Source: AP-15 sp963732095
Lineage (GTDB): Bacteria; Pseudomonadota; Alphaproteobacteria; ATCC43930; CGMCC-115725
Length of the DNA stretch: 64,000 bases
Direction: 5' to 3'
NCBI GenBank assembly: GCA_963732095.1
Contig: CAVSZA010000072.1
Location: 145,613 to 209,612, forward strand
The first letter of the stretch is position 1, and every line of letters starts with the position of its first letter. Made by a program: the position numbers and the translations under genes. Positions 43,395 through 53,000 of this stretch are shown here, piece after piece. A model generated the notes under the pieces. It saw nothing but the letters and a program-made list of their open reading frames with translations, was not told where the DNA came from and ran no database searches.

Positions 43395-44651
43395 ATGCCG
43401 CTGCCGAAAGAGGTGGATGCCACCACCCCCAAATACTTGCGCGACAAATACGCGATCGTCGGAGTGGGTGAGACCACTTACACCCGCGGCTCGGGTAGGA
43501 CGACGCGGGCCCTCGGGAGCTGGGCGGTCCGCAATGCGATGCTCGATGCCGGGCTAAAGCCGAGCGATATCGATGGCATGCTGTCCTATCAGGGCGGCGA
43601 CTCGACTTCGGGGACTTTCATCTCCGGCGACCTCGGCATCCGCCTCAACTTCTATATGGACGTGTTCGGCGGCGGCTCTTCGACCGAGGCGCTGGTCGGC
43701 ATCGCGATCGGCCTCATCGAGGCCGGATGCTGCAAGGTCGTCGCGATCTTCCGGTCGATGAACGGCTATTCGCAAGTGCGGATCGGCGGCACCGGTGCAC
43801 GCTCCGCTGCACCGGTGGTTGGCGACATGCTGCACAACCGCACCTATGGCTGGCAGAGCGCCGGGCAGAATTTCGCGCCGACCTTCATGCGCCACATGTA
43901 CGACTATGGGACCAAACCCGAGCAGGTCGCGGCGGTCAAGGTGGCGCACAGCCACCACGCGTCAAACAACCCGAAGGCCTATTACAAGAGGCGGTTCACG
44001 ATCGAGGACGTGCTCAACAGCCGCATCATCTGCAAGCCGTTGCATTTGCTGGACTGCTGCGTCGAGACGGACAATGCGACCGCCATCATCGTTACCTCGG
44101 CCGAGCGCGCGCGCGACTGCAAGCATCCCCTCGTGCTGATCCGTGGCGTGGTCGGCCGCTGCAACAAGCCGCGGCTCGACATGCACTACCAGCACGGGCC
44201 AATCTCTACCGTTGCCGGCTATTACGCCCGGCAGATCCTGTGGCCGAACGCCGGCGTCGGGCCGGAGGACATCGACATCACCGGCTCCTACGACGCCTTC
44301 ACTTTTACGACGATGCTGCAGCTGGAGGATTACGGCTTTTGCAAGAAAGGCGAAGGCGGCGAATACGTCAGCAGCGGCGCGATCCAGCTCGGCGGGCGCC
44401 GGCCCAACAACACCAGCGGGGGCCATCTGTGCGAGGGTTACACGCACGGTATGAACATGGTCATCGAGAACACTCGCCAATTGCGCCACGACGCCGATGA
44501 TTCCTGTCCGGTCGGCGCCGACGGCAAGCGGCAGCACACCTACGATTACCGCGAGGGCGGCTGCCGTCAGGTGAGGAATGTCGAGGTTAGCGCCAATCTC
44601 GGTTGGGCCAACCCGTCGACCGCCTCGTCGATGGTCATGCGCCGCGGTTGA
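43395..44651 (+). CDS. Thiolase-like protein (lipid-transfer/acetyl-CoA acetyltransferase family)
   Basis: 418 residues of the non-decarboxylating thiolase-like branch: DKYAIVGVGETTYTRGSGRT, DIDGMLSYQGGDSTSGTF, FGGGSSTEALVGIAIGLIEA, YDAFTFTTMLQLEDYGFCKK, NTSGGHLCEGYTHGMNMVIE. The place of the nucleophilic Cys of true thiolases is occupied by GGGSST, so this member may form an active complex only with its DUF35 (OB-fold) partner encoded next, as in archaeal HMG-CoA and steroid side-chain systems. AAGGAG before ATG. Confidence 0.88.
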   Translation: MPLPKEVDATTPKYLRDKYAIVGVGETTYTRGSGRTTRALGSWAVRNAMLDAGLKPSDIDGMLSYQGGDSTSGTFISGDLGIRLNFYMDVFGGGSSTEALVGIAIGLIEAGCCKVVAIFRSMNGYSQVRIGGTGARSAAPVVGDMLHNRTYGWQSAGQNFAPTFMRHMYDYGTKPEQVAAVKVAHSHHASNNPKAYYKRRFTIEDVLNSRIICKPLHLLDCCVETDNATAIIVTSAERARDCKHPLVLIRGVVGRCNKPRLDMHYQHGPISTVAGYYARQILWPNAGVGPEDIDITGSYDAFTFTTMLQLEDYGFCKKGEGGEYVSSGAIQLGGRRPNNTSGGHLCEGYTHGMNMVIENTRQLRHDADDSCPVGADGKRQHTYDYREGGCRQVRNVEVSANLGWANPSTASSMVMRRG

Positions 44652-44662
44652 AGATCCCGTCT

Positions 44663-44709
44663 CGTCACGCCCGCGCAAGCGGGGTCCAGAGCTTGCCCCT
44701 GGCTGAAAG
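44663..44709. repeat. Dispersed palindromic repeat (family A), half copy
   Basis: 'cgtcacgcccgcgcaagcgg' 'ggtccagagcttgcccctgg' matches the left half of the 34,311 copy; the other arm is absent. Between the thiolase-like and DUF35 genes. Confidence 0.6.
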
Positions 44710-44749
44710 GGCGCCCTTTCCGCCCCCCCCTTTAGGAAGGAGGTACGGA

Positions 44750-45272
44750 ATGGCTATTCGCGGCGAATATCTCGGCATGACGCTCACTCTCGATGATCTC
44801 GATGTCGAGAACCTCGAATACTTCCGCCATTGCGCGGAGCACGATTTCCATCTGCAGGCCTGTGCGCAATGCGGCCGGCTGCGCTACCCGCCGACTACCG
44901 CCTGCCCGTGGTGCGCTACGCTCGAATTCGGCGTGGAAGAAGGTCGAGGGGAAGGGCGCGGTGCACTCCTACAGCGAGGTGCACCACGCGATCCAGCCGG
45001 CCTTCCGCGGCCACACGCCGTATCTGATCCTGCTCGTCGATCTCGACACTCAGAAGGGCGAGCCGACCCCCGAGGAAGCCTTGCGCGTCGTCGGCAACCT
45101 GTGCACACCCGACGGTCAGCTGGTGCCGGCCGATCAGGTGCGCCGGGTCGGCATCGGGACCCGCGTGCGCATGGTGTTCAGCGACGTCGCCCCTGGTCTC
45201 GCGTTGCCGCAATGGACGATCGACGAGACCGCCCCGCAGCCGGCCCAAGTTTGGCGCTATCCACAGGAGTAG
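44750..45272 (+). CDS. DUF35/OB-fold zinc protein, thiolase partner, frameshifted
   Basis: About 174 residues after repair. N-terminal rubredoxin-like zinc ribbon CAQCGRLRYPPTTACPWC, followed after a frameshift near 44,930 by WKKVEGKGAVHSYSEVHHA and the OB-fold (PYLILLVDLDTQKGE, VRMVFSDVAPGLALPQWTID). Family members bind and activate thiolase-like proteins and carry acyl groups. AGGAAGGAGG upstream of ATG 44,750. The indel sits in a run of g/a and could be an error. Confidence 0.85.
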
Positions 45273-45289
45273 CTCGGGCCGGGCGATCT

Positions 45290-45890
45290 TCAATCGGCTA
45301 TGGGCAAGCTGAGCGGTGAGATCTGCTCGGCGCTGCGGCCGCGATAATCCCGCCGCGCGGCGGCCTCCAACATGCGGCGCTGCGCCGCGGCAAGGCGGTC
45401 AGCTGCGTCATCCTGGTTCATGGTCAGAACCTTGCGATCGGCCACGACCTGGCGCCCGTCGACAAAGACATCGGACACGGCGCGGTCCGCCGCATGGTAG
45501 ATGAATGAGCGCAGCGGGTCGCGCACCGGCCTCATCTGCGGCACCGTCAAATCGACGAGGACGAGGTCGGCCTTCGCGTTCGGCGCGATCCGGCCGAAAT
45601 CGTCGCGCATCAATGCCCTGGCGCCGCCGATTGTCGCCGCGTGCAGCAGGTCGGATGTCGTTACCGTCCCAATGTCGCGCGCGGCGATGCGGGCGAGCAC
45701 AGCCGCTTTGCGCATCTCCTCGACCAAATTGTGCGGCGTAATTGCGTCCGACAAAGGTGATCCGGTCGTCAGCAAAGGCGATGTCGACATCTCGGAGATA
45801 GGCGTGGTGCCCGGCTGCCTCGTCCCAGGCAATGGCCCATTCAGCGTTCCGGATAGCAGTGGTGGTCAGGGCGATGTCCTCCTCCGAAGT
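45290..45890 (-). pseudogene. Amidohydrolase (TrzN/AtzB/guanine-deaminase-like) with internal deletion
   Basis: N-terminal piece: AIRNAEWAIAWDEAAGHHAY, LRDVDIAFADDRITFVGRNY. C-terminal piece in another frame: PHNLVEEMRKAAVLARIAAR, LLHAATIGGARALMRDDFG, RIAPNAKADLVLVDLTVPQM. The central ~250-300 residues with all metal-binding His are missing; the join lies near 45,748. Apparent start is a CTG in the sequence CGCCCTGACC after GGAGGAC; the original was perhaps ATG. Deleted in the genome or lost in assembly. Confidence 0.7.
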
Positions 45891-46007
45891 CAATTTGCCG
45901 TGCCGCGCTAACGGTCCATTCACTCTAGGGATGGTAAGCCGTGCTCGACAAGCGATGGTCGGATCTGTTCCTATCGCGTACCGTCTGTTGCTGCAATCGG
46001 CTGGCCC

Positions 46008-46946
46008 ATGCTGATGGAACTGAAACGTGCCGTGCGTTACCGCGGCTGGGTTAGCGGGCATCCGGCGTTTCTGCTGAGCCAGTCGTTCGATCACGAGCGC
46101 AATGTGCGGCGCGGGCTTACCGACGAAGATCACCTGCGCGCGGCGGCGCAGTGGCTTGCGGCGGCACAGGATTTACAGTCTGACGGAGGCATTGCGGGCC
46201 GATATCAGCTCGGTCGCGGATGGACCTCCTCGTATCCCGAGACGACGGGCTATATCGTACCGACTTTTCTCGCCTTGAGCCGAGCTTTACCCCCGGCCGG
46301 CTTTCGGGAACGCGCCGAACGGGCAGTGCAATTCCTGTTGTCCGTGCAATTGCCGGAAGGCGGTTTTCCGGGGCTCGAAATTGCCGATAACCGCACCGCT
46401 CCGTCGCCCTTCAACACCGGTCAGATATTGCATGGACTGACGGCATGGCATCGCGAGACCGGTGACGAGGAGGTGCGAGTTGCGGCCGAGCGCGCGGTGC
46501 AGTGGCTGTTGGGTTTGCAGGACCCGGATGGGGCGTTCCGCCGTTATGCCTATGAGGATCGAGCCAGCACCTATTCAGCATATCTGGCATGCCGGCTCGC
46601 CGAGTGGGGCGATCACGCCGCTGATCGCACGGCATTGGCGGCAGCCAGTCGACACCTCGACTGGACCCTCGCTCACCGCAGGTCCAACGACTGGATTGCT
46701 CTCGCCGGCTTCGACGAAGAACAGCACCAGGCCGACGAGGCGTTTACGCACACGATCGCCTACACGCTCGCGGGCATTTTATCGACTGCCGAGACCTTGG
46801 GCCGCAGCGACGGAATTGCTGCCGCCGGCGCGGCGGCTGAACGGCTGGCGCGCCGCCTGGAGCTGTCGCGGTTTTTGCCCGGATTGATCGGCAGCGACTG
46901 GCGGGGGCGCAGCCGCTATGGATGCTTGACCGGCAATTGCCAGGCC
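46008..46946 (+). CDS. Alpha/alpha-toroid (prenyltransferase/squalene-cyclase-like) protein, cut at the junction
   Basis: 313 residues kept. Tandem helical hairpins of toroid type: SSYPETTGYIVPTFLALSRA, FLLSVQLPEGGFPGLEIADN, FNTGQILHGLTAWHRETGD, WLLGLQDPDGAFRRYAYED, DEAFTHTIAYTLAGILSTAE. The last recognisable motif, RSRYGCLTGNCQAS, normally continues for ~80-100 residues of more hairpins, but the frame stops three codons later. Often found with polysaccharide genes (GT9, TylF nearby). This truncation is the main evidence of the sequence join. Confidence 0.75.
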
Positions 46947-46955
46947 TCAGGACGC
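46940..46955. other. Probable junction of two genomes (chimera or rearrangement)
   Basis: Left of this point all genes look alphaproteobacterial; right of it all look planctomycete. The toroid gene is cut in mid-motif here. Neither alphaproteobacterial palindrome family (A or B) was noticed to the right. No IS end or direct repeat is seen at the join. Bases 46,956-47,147 hold no recognisable gene. Confidence 0.65.
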
Positions 46956-47147
46956 GAGTAAGAAACCCCGCACTCGGCCGTGCACCGCGGTGCAATGATG
47001 CAACTCTACTTCGCCGCGCCATTGTGGCGAGCGTCTTACTTCGCCCTCCCACTCGGGAGCTTCGGCGTCGCGCCAGCCGCTCTGCAATGCCCTTTCCGCC
47101 TGGCGATGCGACAGGGACGATTCCAGGCCGGGTGGATTAGAGTTAAG

Positions 47148-47880
47148 TCAATAGACGTAGGCCTTCAGGCTCGGAAACACTTGCTTAAGCTCTTTGATAC
47201 CGGCGTAAGTGACCTGAGATCCCTCGAGTTCGAGCAGGGAGAGGTTGGTCAGCCCTCGAACATGCACCAGCCCCGCGTCGGTGACTTGAGTATCGCGGAG
47301 ATCAAGCTTGGCGAGCTTGCTGAGGCGATTCAGGTGCGCCAGTCCAGCATCGGATACCTCAGTGCTCTCAAGGTGGAGCTCGCGAAGGTTGGTCAGACCC
47401 CTAACATGGGCCAGGCCGGCGTCGGTAACACGAGTCCGGCCGAGGTACAGTCTGGTGAGTTCGGTCAGACCCTTCAGGTGCGACAGTCCGGCGTCGCTAA
47501 CGGACGATCGATAGAGATTCAGTTCGCTGTAGTTGGGTGAGCCGCCCGACTTTGACAAGCACTCCATCGGTTGCAACCGGGAAGAGCGTGACCGACGAGT
47601 GACGTGACCGAAGTAGTCGACTCCAAAGAGATCCACGAGCCACGCTGCGCCAGGGTTTTCCTCCCGGAATCACTTTTCCGTCCCTCCATTCCCAGTCATA
47701 CGTGACGTGCCGCCGGCTTTCGTGATCGCCGCCACAGCGTCGCGCTGGATGTGGGCGCTTGCGGACAATCCAACCCAGCCAGCCGCCGATCACAAGCACG
47801 ACGACAATCATCCCCCGCACGCTGAAGCGCAGGAATCTTCGCCAGGGACGCGAGACGGGGTTGGCCAGGGTGGTGGACAT
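47148..47880 (-). pseudogene. Leucine-rich-repeat protein with N-terminal membrane anchor, frameshifted
   Basis: N-terminus (from ATG 47,880) has an anchor FLRFSVRGMIVVVLVIGGWL; then KRPHPARRCGG and WEWRDGKVIPGG. The C-terminus has five or more LRRs of the type VSDAGLSHLKGLTELTRLYL, VTDAGLAHVRGLTNLREL. Between 47,500 and 47,640 the sense jumps between frames: VDLFGVDYFGHVT, then VTLFPVATDGVLVKVGRLTQLQ, then ELNLYRSSVSDAGL. A typical planctomycete 'F..LRFS.R..M' protein. Compensating shifts suggest sequence errors or decay. Confidence 0.7.
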
Positions 47881-48062
47881 GCGAGTTCAGCCCGAAGGTA
47901 GCGTAGGAGAATGCGAATCCCAAGCTTCGCATCGGGTTCTCGTAATCGGCAAATCTACCTCCCCAATGTTCGCGTTAACGATACTTCAAACGTGACAGTG
48001 GTCGATACCGTGGTAGTCACGATCGGTGCCGCCATCTCTCCTGTTCAAGCGATTCGACTGAT

Positions 48063-48644
48063 TCAAAGACCGATCAAGACAATCGCGCTGGCGATTGCGA
48101 CGATCCAGCCCCATCCCACGGCCCGGCCGAGGCGATCGATCCAGCTCGCTTCCGAACGCCAGGGGGGTAGCCCGAGGACCGGCCAGAACAAGAGTAGGGC
48201 GGAGGCCAGGATCGCTCCCCAAGCGACGTCGATCCGCGCGACCCATCCGAGATCGACCACGATGAGCGTGCCGACGATCACTGCCAGGCAGACCACGAAG
48301 CCCGATTGTCGAACCACATCCCGCAGCGGCGGCCGAGGACGTCGCAGCCGCAGGAACGGTTGCACCAGCGTCAGCCCCAGGAGCACGGAAGTCAGCAACT
48401 GGACAAACTCATCGACGATTTGGGAAACGGCCATGCGCGCTGACGGTCCCCAGGCAAGAAACCGCGGAAATCCGCCCACGACTCTCGGGCGAGCGTCCCA
48501 CCAGAAGCTGACACGACCAGGAATGCGGGCAAACCAGTCGGTGGATAGCAGTATGCTCAGGGTGAGCGCCAATGCCGCGATCAGGATCAGGCTGTCTCCG
48601 AGGTGGAATCGTCGCCGCGGGGGAGGGGCCTCGCTGGTACTCAT
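48063..48644 (-). CDS. Integral membrane protein, unknown function
   Basis: 193 residues, four to five hydrophobic helices: LGDSLILIAALALTLSILLS, VQLLTSVLLGLTLVQPF, FVVCLAVIVGTLIVVDLGWV, IDVAWGAILASALLLFWPVL, GWIVAIASAIVLIGL. The N-terminal PPPRRRFHLGDSLILIA start is a style I associate with Planctomycetes. No domain recognised. Same strand as the LRR gene, 180 bases upstream of it. Confidence 0.7.
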   Translation of the reverse strand: MSTSEAPPPRRRFHLGDSLILIAALALTLSILLSTDWFARIPGRVSFWWDARPRVVGGFPRFLAWGPSARMAVSQIVDEFVQLLTSVLLGLTLVQPFLRLRRPRPPLRDVVRQSGFVVCLAVIVGTLIVVDLGWVARIDVAWGAILASALLLFWPVLGLPPWRSEASWIDRLGRAVGWGWIVAIASAIVLIGL

Positions 48645-49220
48645 GCTGAAGCCTCCCGCCGGCTATCGGCTCCCAAATCGCCGATCTGGACCGTGAAGTT
48701 CGACCGTTCGGGCGCGACGAAGATAGGCATGACTGCCACCTAGCGAAGAAGCTCAGTGGGCCGGGCCGTCGAGAATCTGCAAAATCTGGTTTCTAGTCCA
48801 AGCTTTACACAGCCGATTTGACGTAAGTTGTTATTCGACGGTCAAGGATTCGTTGATCCGTGGGGCATATTCACCCTTTACACATCGTTGGCGCGTAAGC
48901 CACGCGCCTTCTGGCGGTCGCCAAACATTCGCACTTCACGGTGCAGGCCAGCCTCTGAGGATATCACGTCCTGAGCGATTTGACGAAGATCGTTGTTTCT
49001 TGCTCCGTTGCTATCGGAACGTTCGACGCATTTGACCTCCATCGGGTCGAGGCGTTTTCATGCGCCCGCTTGCGACGCCCCTTCCGCTCGGCGAGACTGA
49101 TACTGTCCTGCCCGCGGAGCCGAGTCCATTACGTGTTCAGGAGGCCCGGTCGGGGTCTCCTACGGCGAGGTCGGCGCTGATCTGAGAAATCCTGGAACAA
49201 CGACAGGAACGAGAATCCCG
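48645..49220. other. Intergenic region, no gene recognised
   Basis: No convincing coding sequence, tRNA or repeat seen. AT content rises at 48,780-48,900, which may hold promoters for the divergent membrane protein and NTF2-like genes. Confidence 0.4.
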
Positions 49221-49625
49221 ATGGCCAGCACAACCGACCCGATGGAGACGGTGCGTCACTACATCGATTCTTTCAACAAATCTGATGTAATTGGCATGGC
49301 GGCGGCGTGTGATGTCCCGATGACCATTCTTGACGGCATGGCTCCGCACGTGTGGCACGGGCCGACCGCCACTCAGGATTGGTACAGAGACGTGCTGGCT
49401 GAAGGCGAGCATGCGGGAGCTTCAGGCTATCTCATTACTCTGGGCGAGCCGCGGCACCTCAACGTCACCGGCGACTGTGGGTATGTGGTCGTTCCCGCGA
49501 CCATGACATTCCGAATGCAAGGCACGACTGTGACACAAACCGGCTCGACCTTCACGGTGGCCCTTCGCAAGCTCGACGCAGAGTGGCGGGTCATGGCTTG
49601 GGCGTGGGCGAAGGGGTCCCAATAG
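49221..49625 (+). CDS. NTF2/SnoaL-like (DUF4440-type) protein
   Basis: 134 residues: METVRHYIDSFNKSDVIGMA, MTILDGMAPHVWHGPTATQD, YVVVPATMTFRMQGTTVTQT, FTVALRKLDAEWRVMAWAWA. Cone-shaped NTF2 fold used by ketosteroid isomerase-like enzymes and ligand-binding proteins. The start is after aggaacgagaatcccg. Stand-alone gene. Confidence 0.8.
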   Translation: MASTTDPMETVRHYIDSFNKSDVIGMAAACDVPMTILDGMAPHVWHGPTATQDWYRDVLAEGEHAGASGYLITLGEPRHLNVTGDCGYVVVPATMTFRMQGTTVTQTGSTFTVALRKLDAEWRVMAWAWAKGSQ

Positions 49626-50096
49626 GGTCGGCCCAGGATTACGGGCCGTCTCCAATTGGAGAAATCCGACGCCTCGAGCCCCGCCGGCTTGGGCGTTTAC
49701 TTTGCACCCCGTAACTTTGCCTCATAGGCTAAAAAAACGGGTTGTCGTCGACGGCGTCACGGATCGAAGGCCTCATTACGAGACCGTGGCTAGGAACGTC
49801 TTGATGGCAATGGCGGGCGGGGAACGCGTGGGCTCGGGCGTTAGGTAACCGTGCCGACCATTAGTCTCGCGGCGCTGTTCGCCGCGCAGGTCGCCAGGTC
49901 ACCGTGTTCCGCCCTTACATGCAGGAAGTCGGCGACTCTATTCCTTGACGCCCGAAAGCGTATCGGTGTGCCTGACACCTTCTCGGTCCCCCAGATACCA
50001 GATCACTTTCCTTTCCAGAAGCCTCGGCCAGATTCTATCGCTTGCTGAAGATTGCGACCCCGAAGCGTCGGTGACGACGGTGGCGTAGGATCGAGA
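49626..50096. other. Intergenic region carrying direct repeat R, copy 1
   Basis: No gene. Includes repeat R (49,724-49,970). The remainder has no feature that I recognise. Confidence 0.45.
49724..49970 (+). repeat. ~250-bp direct repeat R, copy 1
   Basis: Shares ~80% of bases with 55,045-55,295, including 'ttaggtaaccgtgccgacca', 'tctcgcggcgctgtt', 'attccttgacgcccgaaagc'. Non-coding. Copy 2 adjoins a DUF1559 gene tail. Possibly a planctomycete interspersed element or a relic of duplicated DUF1559 loci. Confidence 0.8.
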
Positions 50097-53000
50097 TCAC
50101 TTCGCGGGTGCAGGCTGAAGGAGTGATTCGGCCTCGTGGAAGAAAGCCTGGGCGTCGAGATCGCCGGTCCGTTGCGAACGCTTCATGACCTCCCTGAGCC
50201 GAGTGAAGGTGGTTCTGGCCTCGTCAAACTGGCCCAGCCGAAATTGGGTCATGGCGAGAACGGCGAGGTCGGCGACAGAGGAAGCACAGTATACGTTGTC
50301 GATGGCGTCGGCGTGGGTCAGGGTGGCAAGGGCCGCTTCGTAGTTCCCGGTACGATACTGGGCCAAGCTCAGTGTCGTCTGGTACCTCGCATCGAAGGGT
50401 GAGAGGAGGCAGGCGGTTTCCGCCTGTTTCAGAGCCAGTCGATAGGCGGCGGGTCGGGAGGCGGGCGTTCGGACGACGGCAAAACTCGACTTATCGAGAT
50501 CATTCGCGGAATCCACGGATCGCTCGGCCAAGTCAAGGGCTTCGCGCCGGACGGCATCGGGAAGTGATTTGTCCTGGCGCAAATGCTCGATCACCTGCGG
50601 CTTGAACATGCCCTTTAGGAACAGCTCATGAATGGCCTTCTCGGCCGAATGGCGGACGGTGATCCGCTGTAAGTCGTCGGCGCAGTTCGCGGCCTCGCGG
50701 CCGAAGGGCTTCGTCGATGGTCGGGTCGTGACGGATACGGTCTTGAACCTGGTCCGCGGTCATGCCCTGATCGAAGAGGAATTGAACGAACATCGAGGCC
50801 TGCCGCGCTCGTCGATCGTCATCGGAGAGAGGCTGAGCGTCCCAAACCGTCACGGTTCCATCGGTGTTGGCCGAAGCGATCGCGCGCCCATCGGGGCTGA
50901 ACGCGACGTCGGTGGCGTAGGATCCGCGCCCCCTCAGCGTGAGGATTTCCTGACCTGTCTCCGTGTCCCAGATTTTCACCTCGCTGGGCAGAAAGGTGCC
51001 GCTGCGATACTGGCCGCCGCTGACCGAGGCCAGACGCTCCTGATCGGGGCTGAAGACCACGCTGTGGATGTTCGCCGAGTGTCCTCGTAACGTCCGGATC
51101 TCCTGGCCGCTCTCAATATCCCAGAGCTTGACAGTCTGATCTCGGCCGGCTGAAGCCAGCAGGTGCCCATTCGCACTGATGGCGATGGTTAAAACAATGT
51201 CCTTGTGCCCGGGCAAGATCCATGCGGCTTTGCCGGTGGCCGCTTCCCAGGCGTGGATCGCGTTGTCGCCGGGCGAGGCGACGATCCACTTGCCGTCGGG
51301 GCTGTAGCACGTGCCGCGGAATCCCCAAGGAGCAACCGCGATGGGGTCACGAGGAAGAGTGAGGCGTTCTTCCCCGGTGCTCGCGTTCCAGATCTTGATC
51401 CCATCGCCGCGCGCCTTCGCGTCCTTCGAGGTGGCGACGCCGGAGGAGACGATCTCGCGGCCGTCGGGGCTGAAGCTCGCCCTCGTCACCGGCGACGTGT
51501 GCCCGCGCAGGACCAGGAGAGAATCGCCCGTGCGGGCATCCCAGACTCGCACGGTTCCGTCGCTGATAGCCGGCGGAAACCAGTCTATCTCCTCGCGGAC
51601 TGTACGACAGGTCGCTGACGATGCCGGAGTGCCCCTTCATGATCGCCCTTTCTCGACCCGTCGCCCGGTCCCAGGTTCTGAGGGGCCCTTCGAAGTTGGC
51701 CGAGGCGATTTCGCGGCCGTCGGGGCTGAACGCGACAGCTTCCGCGATCGTCCTGTCGTGGGAGAGTATTCGAGTCTCCTCTGGCTCGATGGCATTCCAG
51801 ATCTTGACCGTGCCGTCGCCGCTCGCGGTGGCGATGCGCCAGCCGTCGGGACTGAACGCCAGATCGAAGACCGTCTCGGCGTGACCGCGGAGAACAACGG
51901 TGGTCGCGATCCTCCATCTGCCAGACCTGTGCCACCTGGCCGTCGCCCGAGGCGGCCAGGCGGCGGCCATCGAGGCTGTAGACCAGTCGATCGATCTGGT
52001 CGGATAGCGCCGGTGAACGATGCGGTTTCCTGTCCCGTGCGCAGGTTCCAGATCCGCACCCTGGCGTCGTCGCCGCAGCCGGCAAGGGCTTTTCCGTCCG
52101 GGCTCAGAGCCGCCGCCCTCAGACTTCCCAAGCTGATCCGGGTCATGGACGTCTGCCGGCCGGTCGTCGTCTCCCAGAGGCGCACGGTTTGATCGAGGCT
52201 CACCGAGGCGAGGGTCTTGCCGGCGGCAACGAAAGCGAGCGCCAGTACCTCCGACTCGTGCCCCTCGAGCACTCGATCGATCAAGCCGGTGGACGTGTTC
52301 CAGATCTTGATCGCACCACTATCCGCCGCCGATGCGAGCGTCTGGCTGTCGGGATGAAAGGCACGGCAAAAGACCGTGCTCGGTCCGGCGGGCAAGGTAC
52401 GATCGAGGTGAACCCGCGTAACGTCCCAGATCTGGATTTCGCCTGGTCTGCCAGGTTCCCCCGCGGCCAGAGCCAATCGTTTTCCGTCGGGGCTGAACAT
52501 GAGTCGCTGTAGCGGACCGCCTGGTGCCTCGAATCGGCGGATCTCTCTCTCGCCGGCCACATCCCAGAGAATCACCTCGTTGGGCTGGCCGTCAGACGAC
52601 GCGCCGGACGCGATCTTGGTTCCATCGGCGCTGAACGCCAGGCATTTCACGGCACCTCGATGGCCGCGCAGGGTCGCGAGATCGAGGTTGCGGAGGTGGT
52701 CCAGGTAATACCACTCGAAACCTCGAGGGTCCTTCTGGCCGGCGGACGCTGCGCCATGCCGCGAGAGACGCTCCTGGACCAGGTCGAGATGTCCCTCTTT
52801 CCAGTCCTGGAACGCCAGGTTCATTTCGGCGGCGTACCACCTCCGGTCGCTCAGCCGCTGCGCCGTGCGTGCCAGTCCTTCCTGGGTTCTGGCCGCCTGG
52901 GCGTCATGTCGAGCCCGCACGGCGAATACCCATGAGACGATCGAGCCGGCGAAGAGCGAGAGTGCGATTCCGACCGTGAGCGATGCGACCAGCGGGTTGC

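Noticed and set aside
46980..47540. Plus-strand frame with VRQSSIGYLSALKVELAKVG-type repeats
   Set aside because: Antisense of the leucine-rich repeats; the repeat appearance comes from that gene.
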